Assembly: GCF_012223425.1 (NCBI RefSeq)
Contig: NZ_CP038799.1
Span: 5,688,249 to 5,752,248 of the forward strand
DNA length: 64,000 nucleotides
Origin: Mycolicibacterium frederiksbergense
GTDB lineage: Bacteria > Actinomycetota > Actinomycetes > Mycobacteriales > Mycobacteriaceae
Direction: 5' to 3'
Shown here: piece by piece, positions 40,681 through 50,620 of the stretch
How positions within the stretch are numbered: the stretch's first letter is position 1
How the letters are laid out: each line of letters begins with the position of its first letter
Notes under the pieces: model-generated
Told to the model about the DNA's origin: nothing
The model's database searches: none
The model's input: the letters and a program-made list of their open reading frames with translations, nothing else
Translations under genes and position numbers: made by a program

Positions 40681-41392
40681 ACAGGTGATCGAGACCTACG
40701 TCGACGCCGGGGAACTGGCCGCCGCGGCCGGAGCCCGGCTGGTCGGCGCCATCACCTCGGCGATCGCCGGCCGCGGACACGCGGTGATCGTGCTCACCGG
40801 CGGCACCGTCGGGATCGCGCTGCTGCGCCATGTCGCGGCGTACGCCCCCGATGTCGACTGGTCCAAGGTGCAGCTGTTCTGGGGCGATGAACGCTTCGTG
40901 CCCGCCGAGGACGCCGAGCGCAACTACCGCCAAGCCCGCGAGGCGCTGCTGGAGACCATCTCCATCCCCTCGGCGAATGTGCACGAGATGGCCGCCAGCG
41001 ACGGGGAGTTCGGCGACGATATCGAGGCAGCCGCGCAGGCCTACGAGAAGCTGCTGCCCGAGGAGTTCGATGTGCACCTGCTCGGGATGGGCGGCGAGGG
41101 CCACATCAATTCGCTGTTCCCCGACACCGACGCGGTGCGCGAGGACTCACGGCTGGTGATCGCCGTCACCGAATCCCCCAAGCCTCCGCCGCGCCGCATC
41201 ACGCTGACGCTGCCCGCGGTGCGACGGGCCCGTGAGGTGTGGCTGGTGGTGGCCGGAGCCGAGAAGGCCGAGGCGGCCGCGGCCGCGATCGGCGGTGCCG
41301 CGGCGGTCGACATCCCCGCGGCGGGTGCGATCGGCCGGGAGGCCACCGTGTGGCTGCTGGACAAGGCCGCCGCGAGCAAGCTGCCGGGCTGA
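40673..41392 (+). CDS. pgl: 6-phosphogluconolactonase
   Basis: A 239-residue lactonase (DevB family) converting 6-phosphogluconolactone to 6-phosphogluconate. The signature WGDERFVPAEDAERNYRQAR and the catalytic-site MGGEGHINSLFPD are present. It is the last gene of the pentose phosphate run. Its stop is 2 bp from the stop of the opposing PLP enzyme. Confidence 0.95.
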   Translation: MSEQVIETYVDAGELAAAAGARLVGAITSAIAGRGHAVIVLTGGTVGIALLRHVAAYAPDVDWSKVQLFWGDERFVPAEDAERNYRQAREALLETISIPSANVHEMAASDGEFGDDIEAAAQAYEKLLPEEFDVHLLGMGGEGHINSLFPDTDAVREDSRLVIAVTESPKPPPRRITLTLPAVRRAREVWLVVAGAEKAEAAAAAIGGAAAVDIPAAGAIGREATVWLLDKAAASKLPG

Positions 41393-41394
41393 AC

Positions 41395-42480
41395 CTAGGC
41401 ATTCCTGCCCCTGGCGACCAGCTGCCACCGGTCGATCACCTCACCGTGCTCGACGACGACGTACTCGTCGAACAAGTTCACGGCCGTGCAGATGTGATTC
41501 GGCAGCACGGACACCATGTCTCCGACGGCGAGGCCCGAGGTGTCCACGTCGTCGAGCATGCCGTGGTGCTCCGAAACCCTGGTGACGACCGCATTTCCCA
41601 GCTCGGGGACGATTCCGAAGCCCTCCAGCCAGGGCGGCCGCTCAGCGGTGAGCGCTTTCGATCCGGCATCGATGACCACCCGTCCTTCGCGTGCACTCAC
41701 CACGGTGGCCGCGATCCAGGCGGCGCAGCCGTCCTGCCGCTGGGCGTCCAGCGCGACCTGTTGACGGTCCCCGAACACGTATGTCCCCGGGCGCTCTTCG
41801 GTGACGACGGGTGGGCGGGCAGCACGCCAGGTGGGTGTCGACCCCGCGCTCACCACCGAGACGGCGAAACCCGCGTCATTCAGTGCGCGTGCCGCGTCTT
41901 CCAGGTGATCGCCCTCGTCGGTCCCGGCGGCGTGCGGTGCATCGGGGCCCGCGTACGCGTGGCCACCGTGGGTGAAGACACCGGCGACGCTCAAACCCAC
42001 TCGCCGGCACTGCTCGGCGAGCGCCGCCGCGTCCGGCGCCCGCACCCCGGTCCGGTGCTGCCCGCTGTCGATCTCGATCAACACCGAGACATCCGTGCCC
42101 CCGGACGCCTCGGCGATGGCCGCGGCACCCGCGGCACTCTCGACCCCGACACGCAGCCGGACACCCTCGGCGAGTTCGCGGAATCGCCTCGCCTTGGCGC
42201 CGACCGGCAACACCGGGTAGGCGATGAAGATGTCGTCGATCCCGTGACGGGCGAATGCCTGCGCTTCCGAGACCGTCGCGACGGTGATGCCGACTGCGCC
42301 CGCCGCCATCTGGAGCTCGGCGATCTGGATGCTCTTGTGCGTTTTGGCATGCGGCCGCAGATCGACCGCCTTGGCGCGTGCACTTTGGGCCATCGCCGTC
42401 ACGTTGGCCTTCAGCCGCCCGAGATCGACCACCAAGGCCGGTGTTTCGACATCCAGCGGTCGCGTCAGCACCGTCGCCAT
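41395..42480 (-). CDS. D-serine dehydratase / D-threonine aldolase-type PLP enzyme
   Basis: A 361-residue fold-type III (alanine-racemase barrel) enzyme. The PLP lysine is K46 in RPHAKTHKS. The C-terminal metal site reads PNHIC (His329, Cys331). His–Cys is the zinc pair of eukaryotic-type D-serine dehydratase, whereas D-threonine aldolases have His–Asp, so D-serine or another D-3-hydroxy-amino-acid dehydratase is favoured. This residue logic is from family knowledge. It acts in the cytosol on D-amino acids. A possible 43-codon ORF ends 13 bp upstream. Confidence 0.82.
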   Translation of the reverse strand: MATVLTRPLDVETPALVVDLGRLKANVTAMAQSARAKAVDLRPHAKTHKSIQIAELQMAAGAVGITVATVSEAQAFARHGIDDIFIAYPVLPVGAKARRFRELAEGVRLRVGVESAAGAAAIAEASGGTDVSVLIEIDSGQHRTGVRAPDAAALAEQCRRVGLSVAGVFTHGGHAYAGPDAPHAAGTDEGDHLEDAARALNDAGFAVSVVSAGSTPTWRAARPPVVTEERPGTYVFGDRQQVALDAQRQDGCAAWIAATVVSAREGRVVIDAGSKALTAERPPWLEGFGIVPELGNAVVTRVSEHHGMLDDVDTSGLAVGDMVSVLPNHICTAVNLFDEYVVVEHGEVIDRWQLVARGRNA

Positions 42481-42493
42481 TCAAGCAGAGTTC

Positions 42494-42625
42494 TCACTCG
42501 TCGGGCTGCAGTTCTGGGCACTGGTCGGCCAGCGCCTCGCCGTAGCCGGCCAGATAGTCGGCGACGGCCCGGGCCGAACCGGCGTCGGGACGCAGCCGCG
42601 GGCTTCCGTCACAGAAGTTAGCCAT
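42494..42625 (-). CDS. Possible small protein, 43 residues
   Basis: ATG at 42625 to TGA gives MANFCDGSPRLRPDAGSARA followed by 23 more residues ending QPDE. GC occupies the third position in 34 of 42 codons after the ATG, as in the neighbouring real genes. It has two cysteines (5 and 36) and a helical middle (VADYLAGYGEALADQC). It lies upstream of the PLP enzyme on the same strand. No strong Shine–Dalgarno is seen, so it may be leaderless. I do not recognise a family. Confidence 0.45.
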   Translation of the reverse strand: MANFCDGSPRLRPDAGSARAVADYLAGYGEALADQCPELQPDE

Positions 42626-42681
42626 ACAAGATCAGACGCACCCTGACGCGTTTTGGTTCCCTGGGCCGCCATACTGACCCC

Positions 42682-43053
42682 ATGGCAGACAAAGGCGACG
42701 GCCGTACCCGTCCGGCGACGCGGCGCATCAAGACGCTCACGCAGGCGGCGCTGAACGCCGACGCCACCGTCGTCCAGGTGGAAACACTGCTCACCGATCT
42801 CGACCGCACCGTGGTCACGCTGAACAATTCGATCGGCGACCTCGACGTCACCCTCGACCGGTTCAACGAGACCATCACCAGCATCGACGAACTGGCACCG
42901 CGCCTGATCGCCATGGTGGAACGGCTTGAGCAGATCGTGTCCCGCGTGGAGGCCATCGTCGAGATCGGCGAGGCCGTCGCGTCACCGCTGGCCACCGTGG
43001 AGAGTGCGATCCGCGGCGCCGTCTCCCAGGTTCGCCGGGTGGCCCGGCTCTGA
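42682..43053 (+). CDS. Conserved mycobacterial coiled-coil protein (Rv1444c-like position)
   Basis: A 123-residue soluble protein with a basic N-terminus (RTRPATRRIKTL) followed by long heptad-like helices (VETLLTDLDRTVVTLNNSIG, then RLEQIVSRVEAIVEIGEAVA). A coiled coil or helical bundle is likely. No enzyme motif or signal peptide is present. It sits at the place of Rv1444c next to pgl. Its stop is 4 bp from the stop of opposing ppc. Function unknown. Confidence 0.8.
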   Translation: MADKGDGRTRPATRRIKTLTQAALNADATVVQVETLLTDLDRTVVTLNNSIGDLDVTLDRFNETITSIDELAPRLIAMVERLEQIVSRVEAIVEIGEAVASPLATVESAIRGAVSQVRRVARL

Positions 43054-43057
43054 GATC

Positions 43058-45868
43058 TCAGCCGGAGTTGCGCAGCGCGCTGGCCAGCCCGCTCATGGTC
43101 AGCAGGATGCCGCGCTGCACGAGTTCGTCCTCGTCACCGGACCGGAACCGGCGCAGCAGTTCGACCTGCAGGTGGTTCAGCGGCTCCAGGTAGGGGAACC
43201 GGTTGAACACCGACCGGGCCAGCGCCGGGTTGTCGGCCAGCAGGTCATCCTGGCCGGTGATCAGCCCGTGGATCCGCACCGTGCGCTCGTGTTCGGCGAC
43301 GATCTTGTCGAACACCCGGGCCCGCAGATCCTCGTCGGCGACCAGTTCGGAATACCGGGCGGCCAGGCCCAGATCCGATTTCGCCAGCACCTGAGCCATA
43401 TTCGACAGCACTGTCCGGAAGAAGGGCCAGCGCTGGTAGAGGTCGCGCAGCGTGTCCAGCTTGGCGTCGTCGCCGGCGATGTACTCCTCGAACGCGGTCC
43501 CGGTGCCGTACCAGCCGGGCAGCATCACCCGCGACTGGCTCCAGGCCAGCACCCAGGGGATCGCCCGCAGATCCGAGATGGCGGTGGTGGGTTTGCGCGA
43601 GGTCGGGCGACTGCCGATGTTGAGCGCCCCGATCTCACTCACCGGTGTCGATTCCTTGAAGTACTCCACGAATCCCGGTGTCTCGTGCACCAGTTCGGCA
43701 TAGGCGCGCTGCGCCCGGGCGGCCAGGTCGTCGAGCACCGAGTACGCACTCTCCGCGAAGTCCCCCAGCCCCTCGGTATCGAGCAGGGTGGATTCCAGCG
43801 TTGCCGCCAGCAGGGTCTCCAGGTTGCGATGGGCGATCCTCGGCTCGGCGTACTTGGCCGCGATCACCTCACCCTGTTCGGTGATCCGCAACGACCCCTT
43901 CACCGCACCGGGCGGTTGCGCCAGGATCGCGTCATAACTGGGTCCACCACCGCGCCCCACGGTGCCGCCGCGACCGTGGAAGAGTCGCAACCGGATTCCG
44001 GTCTTGCGCGCCGATTCGACCAGTTCCAGTTCGGCCCGGTACAGCGCCCAGTTCGCCGCCAGGTAGCCGCCGTCCTTGTTGGAGTCCGAATAGCCCAGCA
44101 TCACTTCCTGATGACCGTTGCGCGCGGCGACCGCCGCCGCATAGACCGGGACGTCCAGGGCCGCTTCCAGGATCGCGGATCCGCGCTGCAGATCGTCGAT
44201 CGTCTCGAACAGCGGCACGATGCCCACGGGTGCGTACGGTCGTCCACCGGACACGGCATCCTCGCAGACATCGAGCAGTCCGGCCTCCTTGAGCAGTACC
44301 GCCGCCTCCAGCATGTCCGACACCGATTGGCACATCGAGATGATGTAGTTCGGCACCGCTTCGCGCCCGAACACCGTCACCGCGCGCGCCGCCGCCGCCA
44401 CGATGCCCAGTTCCTTCGCGGCCAGCTCCGACAGATCGGCGCCGGGACCGATCAGCGGACGCCGCGTGCCGATCTCGGCGGCCAGCAGCCTCACCCGCTC
44501 ATCCTCGGGCAGCGAGGCGTAATCGGAATGGACGCCGGCCCAGGCCAGCAGCTCCGCGATCACCTGTTCGTGCACCTCGGAGTTCTGTCGCATATCGAGT
44601 CCGGAAAGGTGAAAGCCGAAGACCCGCACCGCTTCCCGCAACCGTCCCAGCCGATCGTCGGCGAGCACGGCAGAACCGTTGGCACGCAGCGATGCGTCGA
44701 CGGCGTCGAGATCGTCGAGCAGCTGGGTGGGCGTGTCGTAGGCCGGCAGCCCCAGATCGAGTCCGCGCTCGGGCCGGCGGTCCAGGATCTGCGCGGCCGT
44801 GGCGGTGAGCCGGGCGTGGATGACCCGCAACGCGCGCCGGTACGGCTCATCGCTGCGGGCGGGCTCGGCGCAGGCATCCGCCAGCGCCTCCACATCGGCG
44901 CTGACCCGCACCAGCCGCGCCGACATCGACAGTTCCTCCTCCAGCGTGGTGATCTCGCTGAAGTAGTGGGTGAACGCCGTGAACGCGGCCCGTCCGGTGG
45001 CCAGCCGCACCACCTCGGCGGTCACGTTCGGGTTGCCGTCGCGGTCACCACCGATCCAGGAGCCGGGCCGCAGGATCGGATCGGCCAGCAGCGCCGTATC
45101 CGGGAACCGTTGCTGCAGTGCGGTGCGGACCTCGGCGTTCACCCGCGGGATGACGTCGAGGAAGGCGGCCGGGTAATAGCGCAGCCCGGTCTCGATCTCG
45201 TCGGAGATCTTCAGCCGGGACAGCCGGACCAGGGCGGTCTGCCACAACGTGAGGATGTGCCTGCGCAGTTCGGTCTCGATATCGCGGCCGGTATCGGTGC
45301 GGGTATGCCCGTGTAGGCGCAGCCGCATCAATTCGGTGATGTGGTGTTGGGTGTCGAACACGGTGCGCCGACGGGTCTCGGTCGGGTGTGCGGTGATCAC
45401 CGGCGACACCAGCGCACCGGTCAGTGCGTCGGCGACCGCGGCGGCGTCGAGCTGTGCGTCGTCGAGCTTGAGGTAGGTGGCGGCCAGGCTGCTGTCCTGC
45501 GGCGGTTCCCCGGCGGCCTCGTGCACCGCTCTGCGCCGTTCCCGGTGGATGTCCTCGGCCACGTTGGCCAGCAAGGCGAAATGGGTGAACGCCCGGATCA
45601 CCGGGATGGCCTGGTGCACGTCGATATCGCGGAACAGCCCGGCGAGCTCACCACGGTCGATCTCGGAGCGCCGCACCCGGAAGGACTCCACCCGGGCCCG
45701 TTCCACCAGATCGAACACCGCATCACCGTTCTGGTCGCGGACGGTGTCGCCAAGGATCGCGCCGAGCAACCGGATGTCCTCGCGCATCGGCTCGGTGGCT
45801 TCACGTCCGACCTGCGTGCGATGTACCGATCCCATGGGGGCGAGCGCAATGTCAGTACCGTCAGCCAT
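43058..45868 (-). CDS. ppc: Phosphoenolpyruvate carboxylase
   Basis: A 936-residue enzyme that carboxylates PEP to oxaloacetate (anaplerosis). The catalytic histidine is in VITAHPTETRRRT, the lysine region is GYSDSNKDGGYLAANW, and the Gly-rich active-site loop is FHGRGGTVGRGGGP. The C-terminus RNSG resembles the conserved QNTG end that closes the active site. ATG 45868 fits the family's length; in-frame sequence further upstream is not conserved. To my knowledge M. tuberculosis lacks ppc while M. smegmatis has it, which supports a fast-growing species. Confidence 0.96.
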   Translation of the reverse strand: MADGTDIALAPMGSVHRTQVGREATEPMREDIRLLGAILGDTVRDQNGDAVFDLVERARVESFRVRRSEIDRGELAGLFRDIDVHQAIPVIRAFTHFALLANVAEDIHRERRRAVHEAAGEPPQDSSLAATYLKLDDAQLDAAAVADALTGALVSPVITAHPTETRRRTVFDTQHHITELMRLRLHGHTRTDTGRDIETELRRHILTLWQTALVRLSRLKISDEIETGLRYYPAAFLDVIPRVNAEVRTALQQRFPDTALLADPILRPGSWIGGDRDGNPNVTAEVVRLATGRAAFTAFTHYFSEITTLEEELSMSARLVRVSADVEALADACAEPARSDEPYRRALRVIHARLTATAAQILDRRPERGLDLGLPAYDTPTQLLDDLDAVDASLRANGSAVLADDRLGRLREAVRVFGFHLSGLDMRQNSEVHEQVIAELLAWAGVHSDYASLPEDERVRLLAAEIGTRRPLIGPGADLSELAAKELGIVAAAARAVTVFGREAVPNYIISMCQSVSDMLEAAVLLKEAGLLDVCEDAVSGGRPYAPVGIVPLFETIDDLQRGSAILEAALDVPVYAAAVAARNGHQEVMLGYSDSNKDGGYLAANWALYRAELELVESARKTGIRLRLFHGRGGTVGRGGGPSYDAILAQPPGAVKGSLRITEQGEVIAAKYAEPRIAHRNLETLLAATLESTLLDTEGLGDFAESAYSVLDDLAARAQRAYAELVHETPGFVEYFKESTPVSEIGALNIGSRPTSRKPTTAISDLRAIPWVLAWSQSRVMLPGWYGTGTAFEEYIAGDDAKLDTLRDLYQRWPFFRTVLSNMAQVLAKSDLGLAARYSELVADEDLRARVFDKIVAEHERTVRIHGLITGQDDLLADNPALARSVFNRFPYLEPLNHLQVELLRRFRSGDEDELVQRGILLTMSGLASALRNSG

Positions 45869-45915
45869 CCCACGATTATCGACGCCGGCCGGCGTGCCCG
45901 CAGAACGAGGGGTGA

Positions 45916-46329
45916 TCAGAGGATGATCAACAGCATCAGCAGGCTCACCACGACGCTGACCGCCAGCACCACCAGGATCGGGACCAACCCACGGTAGTGC
46001 TGCGGGGGCGGACCCAGCGAGCCTCTGCCGAGGGTCCACAACGGTGGTTTGTACTCGATCTCGGTCCACTGCCCGGCGACCACGTCCGCGTCATAGTCGG
46101 CGGGGCCCATCCGGGCGGGCACCAAATAGCGCAGATGCACGTGAATCCGGTAGCGGCCCGGCGGCGCGGGGATGCTGTTGCGTCCCTGGCGCGGTTCCGG
46201 CAACGGCCAGCCGTTCACGATGATCACCGGCGGTGCCAGCCGCGCCCACGACACCGGCAGCGGCGGTGACTTCAAGGTGACAATCACGCCCTCGCCCGGC
46301 TGCGGTCCAAGCCGCTGTGGGTCGGTCAA
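45916..46329 (-). CDS. Conserved actinobacterial membrane-anchored protein
   Basis: A 137-residue protein with a β-rich N-terminal part (PPVIIVNGWPL, PPGRYRIHVHLRYL) and one C-terminal hydrophobic helix (LVPILVVLAVSVVVSLLMLL), so it is probably tail-anchored. The TTG start at 46329 overlaps the secG stop (TTGA), suggesting translational coupling. GTG 46287 is an alternative. I do not recognise a functional domain. Confidence 0.75.
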   Translation of the reverse strand: MTDPQRLGPQPGEGVIVTLKSPPLPVSWARLAPPVIIVNGWPLPEPRQGRNSIPAPPGRYRIHVHLRYLVPARMGPADYDADVVAGQWTEIEYKPPLWTLGRGSLGPPPQHYRGLVPILVVLAVSVVVSLLMLLIIL

Positions 46330-46562
46330 ACGTTGTACTTGATGCGCAGCGCCATACCGACGATCGACACCAGCCAGATGCCGATGACGAAAAGCGTCAG
46401 CCGGTCCAGGTTCTTCTCCACCACGGTCGAACCGGACAGGCTGGACTGCACGCCACCACCGAAGAGTGTCGAGAGACCGCCGCCCTTGGCCCGGTGCAGC
46501 AGCACGAGCAGCACCACCAGAAGACTGGTGATGATCAGCACGATCTGCAACGCGAGTTCCAT
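46326..46562 (-). CDS. secG: SecG, preprotein translocase subunit
   Basis: A 78-residue membrane protein with two hydrophobic helices (LQIVLIITSLLVVLLVLLH and the C-terminal LTLFVIGIWLVSIVGMAL). The central KGGGLSTLFGGG motif between them is diagnostic of SecG. It assists SecYE-mediated export. It lies downstream of tpiA by 48 bp, the usual mycobacterial order. Confidence 0.95.
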   Translation of the reverse strand: MELALQIVLIITSLLVVLLVLLHRAKGGGLSTLFGGGVQSSLSGSTVVEKNLDRLTLFVIGIWLVSIVGMALRIKYNV

Positions 46563-46610
46563 GCCGCAGAGTTTACCGGGTGCGATTCCGACTTTCCGGA
46601 GCGACCCGCG

Positions 46611-47396
46611 TTACGGCAGCGGCCCCCCGGCAGCGATCGCGGACAGGGTGGCGAACTGCTCGCCATCCAGCGAGGCGCCACCGACCAGCGCACCGTCCAC
46701 ATCGGTCTGGCCGACGATCTCGCCGACGTTCTTGGCGTTGACCGATCCGCCGTAGAGCACCCGCACACCGACGGCGATCTCCTTCGAGGACAGCGCAGCC
46801 AATTCCGTTCTGATGGCCGCACACACCTCCTGAGCGTCGGAGGCACTGGCCACCCGGCCGGTGCCGATCGCCCACACCGGCTCGTAGGCGATCACCACCT
46901 GCTTGATCTGCTCGGCGGACAGCCCCGCCAGCGAGCCGCGCAACGAATTGACGTTGAACTCGACGTGATCGCCGGCCTCACGCACGTCGAGCTGCTCACC
47001 GATGCAGACGATCGGGGTGAGCCCGTGCTTGAGCGCGGCCAGCGCCTTGGCCGCCACCAGCTCGTCATCCTCGTGGTGGTAGGTGCGACGCTCGGAATGC
47101 CCGACGACGGCGAAGGTGACACCCAGCTTGGCCAGGAACGCGCCACTGATCTCACCGGTGTAGGCGCCGGAATCATGTTGGGACACATCCTGGGCCCCGT
47201 AGGTCAGCCGCAACTTGTCCCCGTCCACCAGGGTCTGCACACTACGCAGATCGGTGAACGGCGGGATGACGGTGACATCGACCTTGTCGAAGTACTTGTC
47301 CGGCAACGCGAATGCGATTTTCTGCACCAGCGCGATGGCCTCGAAATGATTGAGGTTCATCTTCCAGTTGCCGGCGATCAGCGGCTTACGTGCCAT
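46611..47396 (-). CDS. tpiA: Triosephosphate isomerase
   Basis: A 261-residue TIM barrel interconverting DHAP and glyceraldehyde-3-phosphate. Active-site elements GNWKMN (Lys), VVGHSERR (His) and AYEPVWAIGTG (Glu) are intact. It follows pgk by 1 bp in the gap–pgk–tpiA glycolytic run. Confidence 0.97.
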   Translation of the reverse strand: MARKPLIAGNWKMNLNHFEAIALVQKIAFALPDKYFDKVDVTVIPPFTDLRSVQTLVDGDKLRLTYGAQDVSQHDSGAYTGEISGAFLAKLGVTFAVVGHSERRTYHHEDDELVAAKALAALKHGLTPIVCIGEQLDVREAGDHVEFNVNSLRGSLAGLSAEQIKQVVIAYEPVWAIGTGRVASASDAQEVCAAIRTELAALSSKEIAVGVRVLYGGSVNAKNVGEIVGQTDVDGALVGGASLDGEQFATLSAIAAGGPLP

Positions 47397-47397
47397 A

Positions 47398-48621
47398 TCA
47401 GGACTCCAGGACGTCTATGCCGGGCAGGGTTTTGCCCTCGAGGTATTCCAGCGACGCGCCGCCGCCGGTCGAGATGTGTGAGAAGCCGTCATCGGGCAGG
47501 CCGAGTTGACGCACCGCGGCAGCCGAGTCACCGCCGCCGACGACGCTGAACGCGCCCTTGCCGGTGGCACCGATGATCGCCTCGGCGACGCCCTTGGTGC
47601 CCGCGGCGAATGCCGGGAACTCGAACACGCCCATCGGGCCGTTCCAGAACACCGTCTTGGCGTTGGACAGCAGCGCGGTGAAGCGCTTGACCGACTCGGG
47701 GCCGATGTCCAGGCCCATCTTCCCGTCCGGGATCTTGTCGGCGGCCACCGTCTCGTGCGGCGAATCCGCGGCGAACCCGTCGGCCACCTCGATGTCCACC
47801 GGCAGGTGGATGACGTCGCCGTAGGTCTCCAGCAGCTTCTTGCAGGTGTCGATCATCTCGACCTGACACAGCGAGTCGCCGACCGAAAGCCCTTGCGCGG
47901 CAAGGAAGGTGTAGCACATGCCACCACCGATGACGATGCTGTCTGCCTTGGTCGCCAGGTTTTCGATGACCGCGAGCTTGTCGGACACCTTGGAACCACC
48001 GAGCACCACCGCATAGGGCCGCTCGGTCGAGCTGGTCAGCTGCGCGAGCACCTTGACCTCGGTGGCCACCAGCGTGCCCGCGTAGTGCGGAAGCAGCGTG
48101 GCGACGTCGAACACCGAGGCCTGCTTGCGATGCACCACGCCGAAACCGTCGGATACGAATGCCCCCGGCGAGCCGTCGGCCCCCTCGACCAGTCCGGCCA
48201 GCGCCTCGGCCAGCGCGCGGCGTTCGGCGTCGTCCTTGCTGGTCTCGCGGGCATCGAAGCGGATGTTCTCCAGCAGCAGCACGTCACCGTCGGTGAGGCC
48301 CTCGGCACGCGCCAGCGCATCGGTGCCGACCACGTCACCGGCGAGCTGGACGTGGCGTCCCAGCTGCTCGGACAGCGCCGCGGCCACCGGGGCCAGCGAG
48401 AACTTCGGGTCCGGCTCGCCCTTGGGGCGGCCGAGGTGCGCGGTCACGACGACCTTGGCACCGGCCTCGGCCAGCGCCTTCAGCGTCGGCACCGAGGCGA
48501 TGATGCGGCCGGGATCGGTGATGGCCCCGTTGTCGTCGAGCGGGACGTTCAGGTCGGAGCGCACGAGCACGCCCCGACCTTCGACACCCTCAGCCAACAG
48601 GTCGGAAAGTGTTGCAACCAC
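47398..48621 (-). CDS. pgk: Phosphoglycerate kinase
   Basis: A 407-residue glycolytic kinase. N-domain substrate residues are in VRSDLNVPLD, and the nucleotide region includes WNGPMGVFEFPAFAAGT and GGGDSAAAV. GTG 48621 is the start. The 32-bp gap from the gap gene is almost filled by the 19-bp GC-rich repeat. Confidence 0.97.
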   Translation of the reverse strand: MVATLSDLLAEGVEGRGVLVRSDLNVPLDDNGAITDPGRIIASVPTLKALAEAGAKVVVTAHLGRPKGEPDPKFSLAPVAAALSEQLGRHVQLAGDVVGTDALARAEGLTDGDVLLLENIRFDARETSKDDAERRALAEALAGLVEGADGSPGAFVSDGFGVVHRKQASVFDVATLLPHYAGTLVATEVKVLAQLTSSTERPYAVVLGGSKVSDKLAVIENLATKADSIVIGGGMCYTFLAAQGLSVGDSLCQVEMIDTCKKLLETYGDVIHLPVDIEVADGFAADSPHETVAADKIPDGKMGLDIGPESVKRFTALLSNAKTVFWNGPMGVFEFPAFAAGTKGVAEAIIGATGKGAFSVVGGGDSAAAVRQLGLPDDGFSHISTGGGASLEYLEGKTLPGIDVLES

Positions 48622-48632
48622 TGTTTCTCTTT

Positions 48633-48651
48633 CCCGTCGCTTCGCTCGCCC
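48633..48651. repeat. 19-bp GC-rich interspersed repeat, copy 3
   Basis: CCCGTCGCTTCGCTCGCCC, identical to copies at 12023 and 27762. As at sufB–sufD, it begins two bases after the upstream gene's stop (gap) and ends near the next start (pgk). Confidence 0.85.
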
Positions 48652-48653
48652 GA

Positions 48654-49676
<1,023 letters not shown>

Positions 49677-50264
49677 AGTGTCTCTCCTAGATCGTCGAGG
49701 GAAATCGCGGTGAACTGCTCGCAGGCCAGCCTAGTGGTGACGGCTTCAGCACGTGCACGCTGGTCAGATGCCTCCGCCACGGCGTACGCGCGCTCAGCAC
49801 TGAAGCGCCGCCCACGTCGCGCGCCGGCGGGCCGTGATCATGAATTCTCACGCGTGCAGCATTCGTGACTATTCGGGTCATTCCGCCGCTCCGATATTCG
49901 CCTTTCACCCGCTTCCGCATATCGGGACATCGTGATCCGGCGCGCCCCGCACCTTTCGCGAAAAGAACCCAAATGTCGCACCGGAACCTCCAGCAACCAG
50001 GCCGTCGACACCGCTACGTGAGTGGCAACTATGCGCTATCAATGAATTTGCCGTGTCCTGCACCAGAGCATCGGCAACATTTGCCGTGATCCCGCACGAG
50101 CGAGACTTCGCACACAGATCTTCCGTCAATATGTCCACTTAGCTCTATGTTTGGTGGTCCGCAGCAGACATCTCGGGCTCGCCCCAGATTTGCTCAATTC
50201 AAGCCTTCAGTGAATTTGCCCCGATCACGGTCGTTCACTTTTTTGCATCAGACGTCAGCAACCA

Positions 50265-50283
50265 GATCAGCGAGTTGCTGATC
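50265..50283. repeat. Inverted repeat, possible hairpin
   Basis: GATCAGC-GAGTT-GCTGATC has perfect 7-bp arms. Outside it, GACGTC occurs on both sides (50251–50256 and 50284–50289) and can pair as an outer stem. No T-run follows directly on either strand, so a terminator is uncertain. Confidence 0.45.
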
Positions 50284-50299
50284 GACGTCACAAAAACAA

Positions 50300-50521
50300 T
50301 TGCTTTCGTTCAAGAATGGAATTTTGGGCCATGATCGATCGGTCCATGCTTTTTTTGATCGCCTCCATGTGGGCGTCGCCTCGGTACTACTGGTCGCTTT
50401 TATCCGTCCGTCGCCGGAGCTACCGGCACGCGCCGAATTCACGGGGCAGGCGCAGTCGTATGCCTGGCACGAGCCCAACGCCTTCACCGGTTGGTACCCC
50501 GAGCCCGACGCCGATTCCTGA
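50300..50521 (+). CDS. Doubtful small ORF or gene remnant
   Basis: The last ~50 codons (from GTG 50369) encode a hydrophobic stretch VGVASVLLVAFIRPSPELPA followed by a polar tail ending WYPEPDADS. These codons have high third-position GC, unlike the AT-rich front part. The front begins at a TTG. A second frame just upstream starts ATG at 50331 and is also hydrophobic (MIDRSMLFLIASMW). The two frames meet near a run of seven T, so a frameshifted small exported protein is possible. No family is recognised. Confidence 0.25.
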   Translation: MLSFKNGILGHDRSVHAFFDRLHVGVASVLLVAFIRPSPELPARAEFTGQAQSYAWHEPNAFTGWYPEPDADS

Positions 50522-50620
50522 CCGAGATCCACGACGCGGGTACCGCGGGCTACTTCGATGCCGTACGGCATCGCAGCGCTGCGGTCTGACCAGCGGGCGC
50601 ACTCGGACAACGTCCGCTGG

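Larger units (their letters stand above)
49677..50620. other. 944-bp region without a confident gene; local AT-rich patch
   Basis: This lies between gap and whiA. The part at ~50000–50400 is notably AT-richer than the flanks. It holds three related tracts (AATTTGCCGTG at 50044, CATTTGCCGTGATCC at 50079, AATTTGCCCCGATC at 50213), an inverted repeat at 50265–50283 and a run of seven T at ~50350. A weak open frame at 50300–50521 is listed separately. In M. tuberculosis unrelated genes occupy this interval, so it is a variable junction. Confidence 0.55.

Noticed and set aside
42481..42672. 63-codon minus-strand frame overlapping the 43-residue candidate
   Set aside because: Poor codon composition and no conserved look; the frame with ATG at 42625 is more gene-like.
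49865..50138. Two short overlapping frames (49865–50089 plus, 49905–50138 minus)
   Set aside because: Neither has convincing codon bias, ribosome-binding site or family resemblance.
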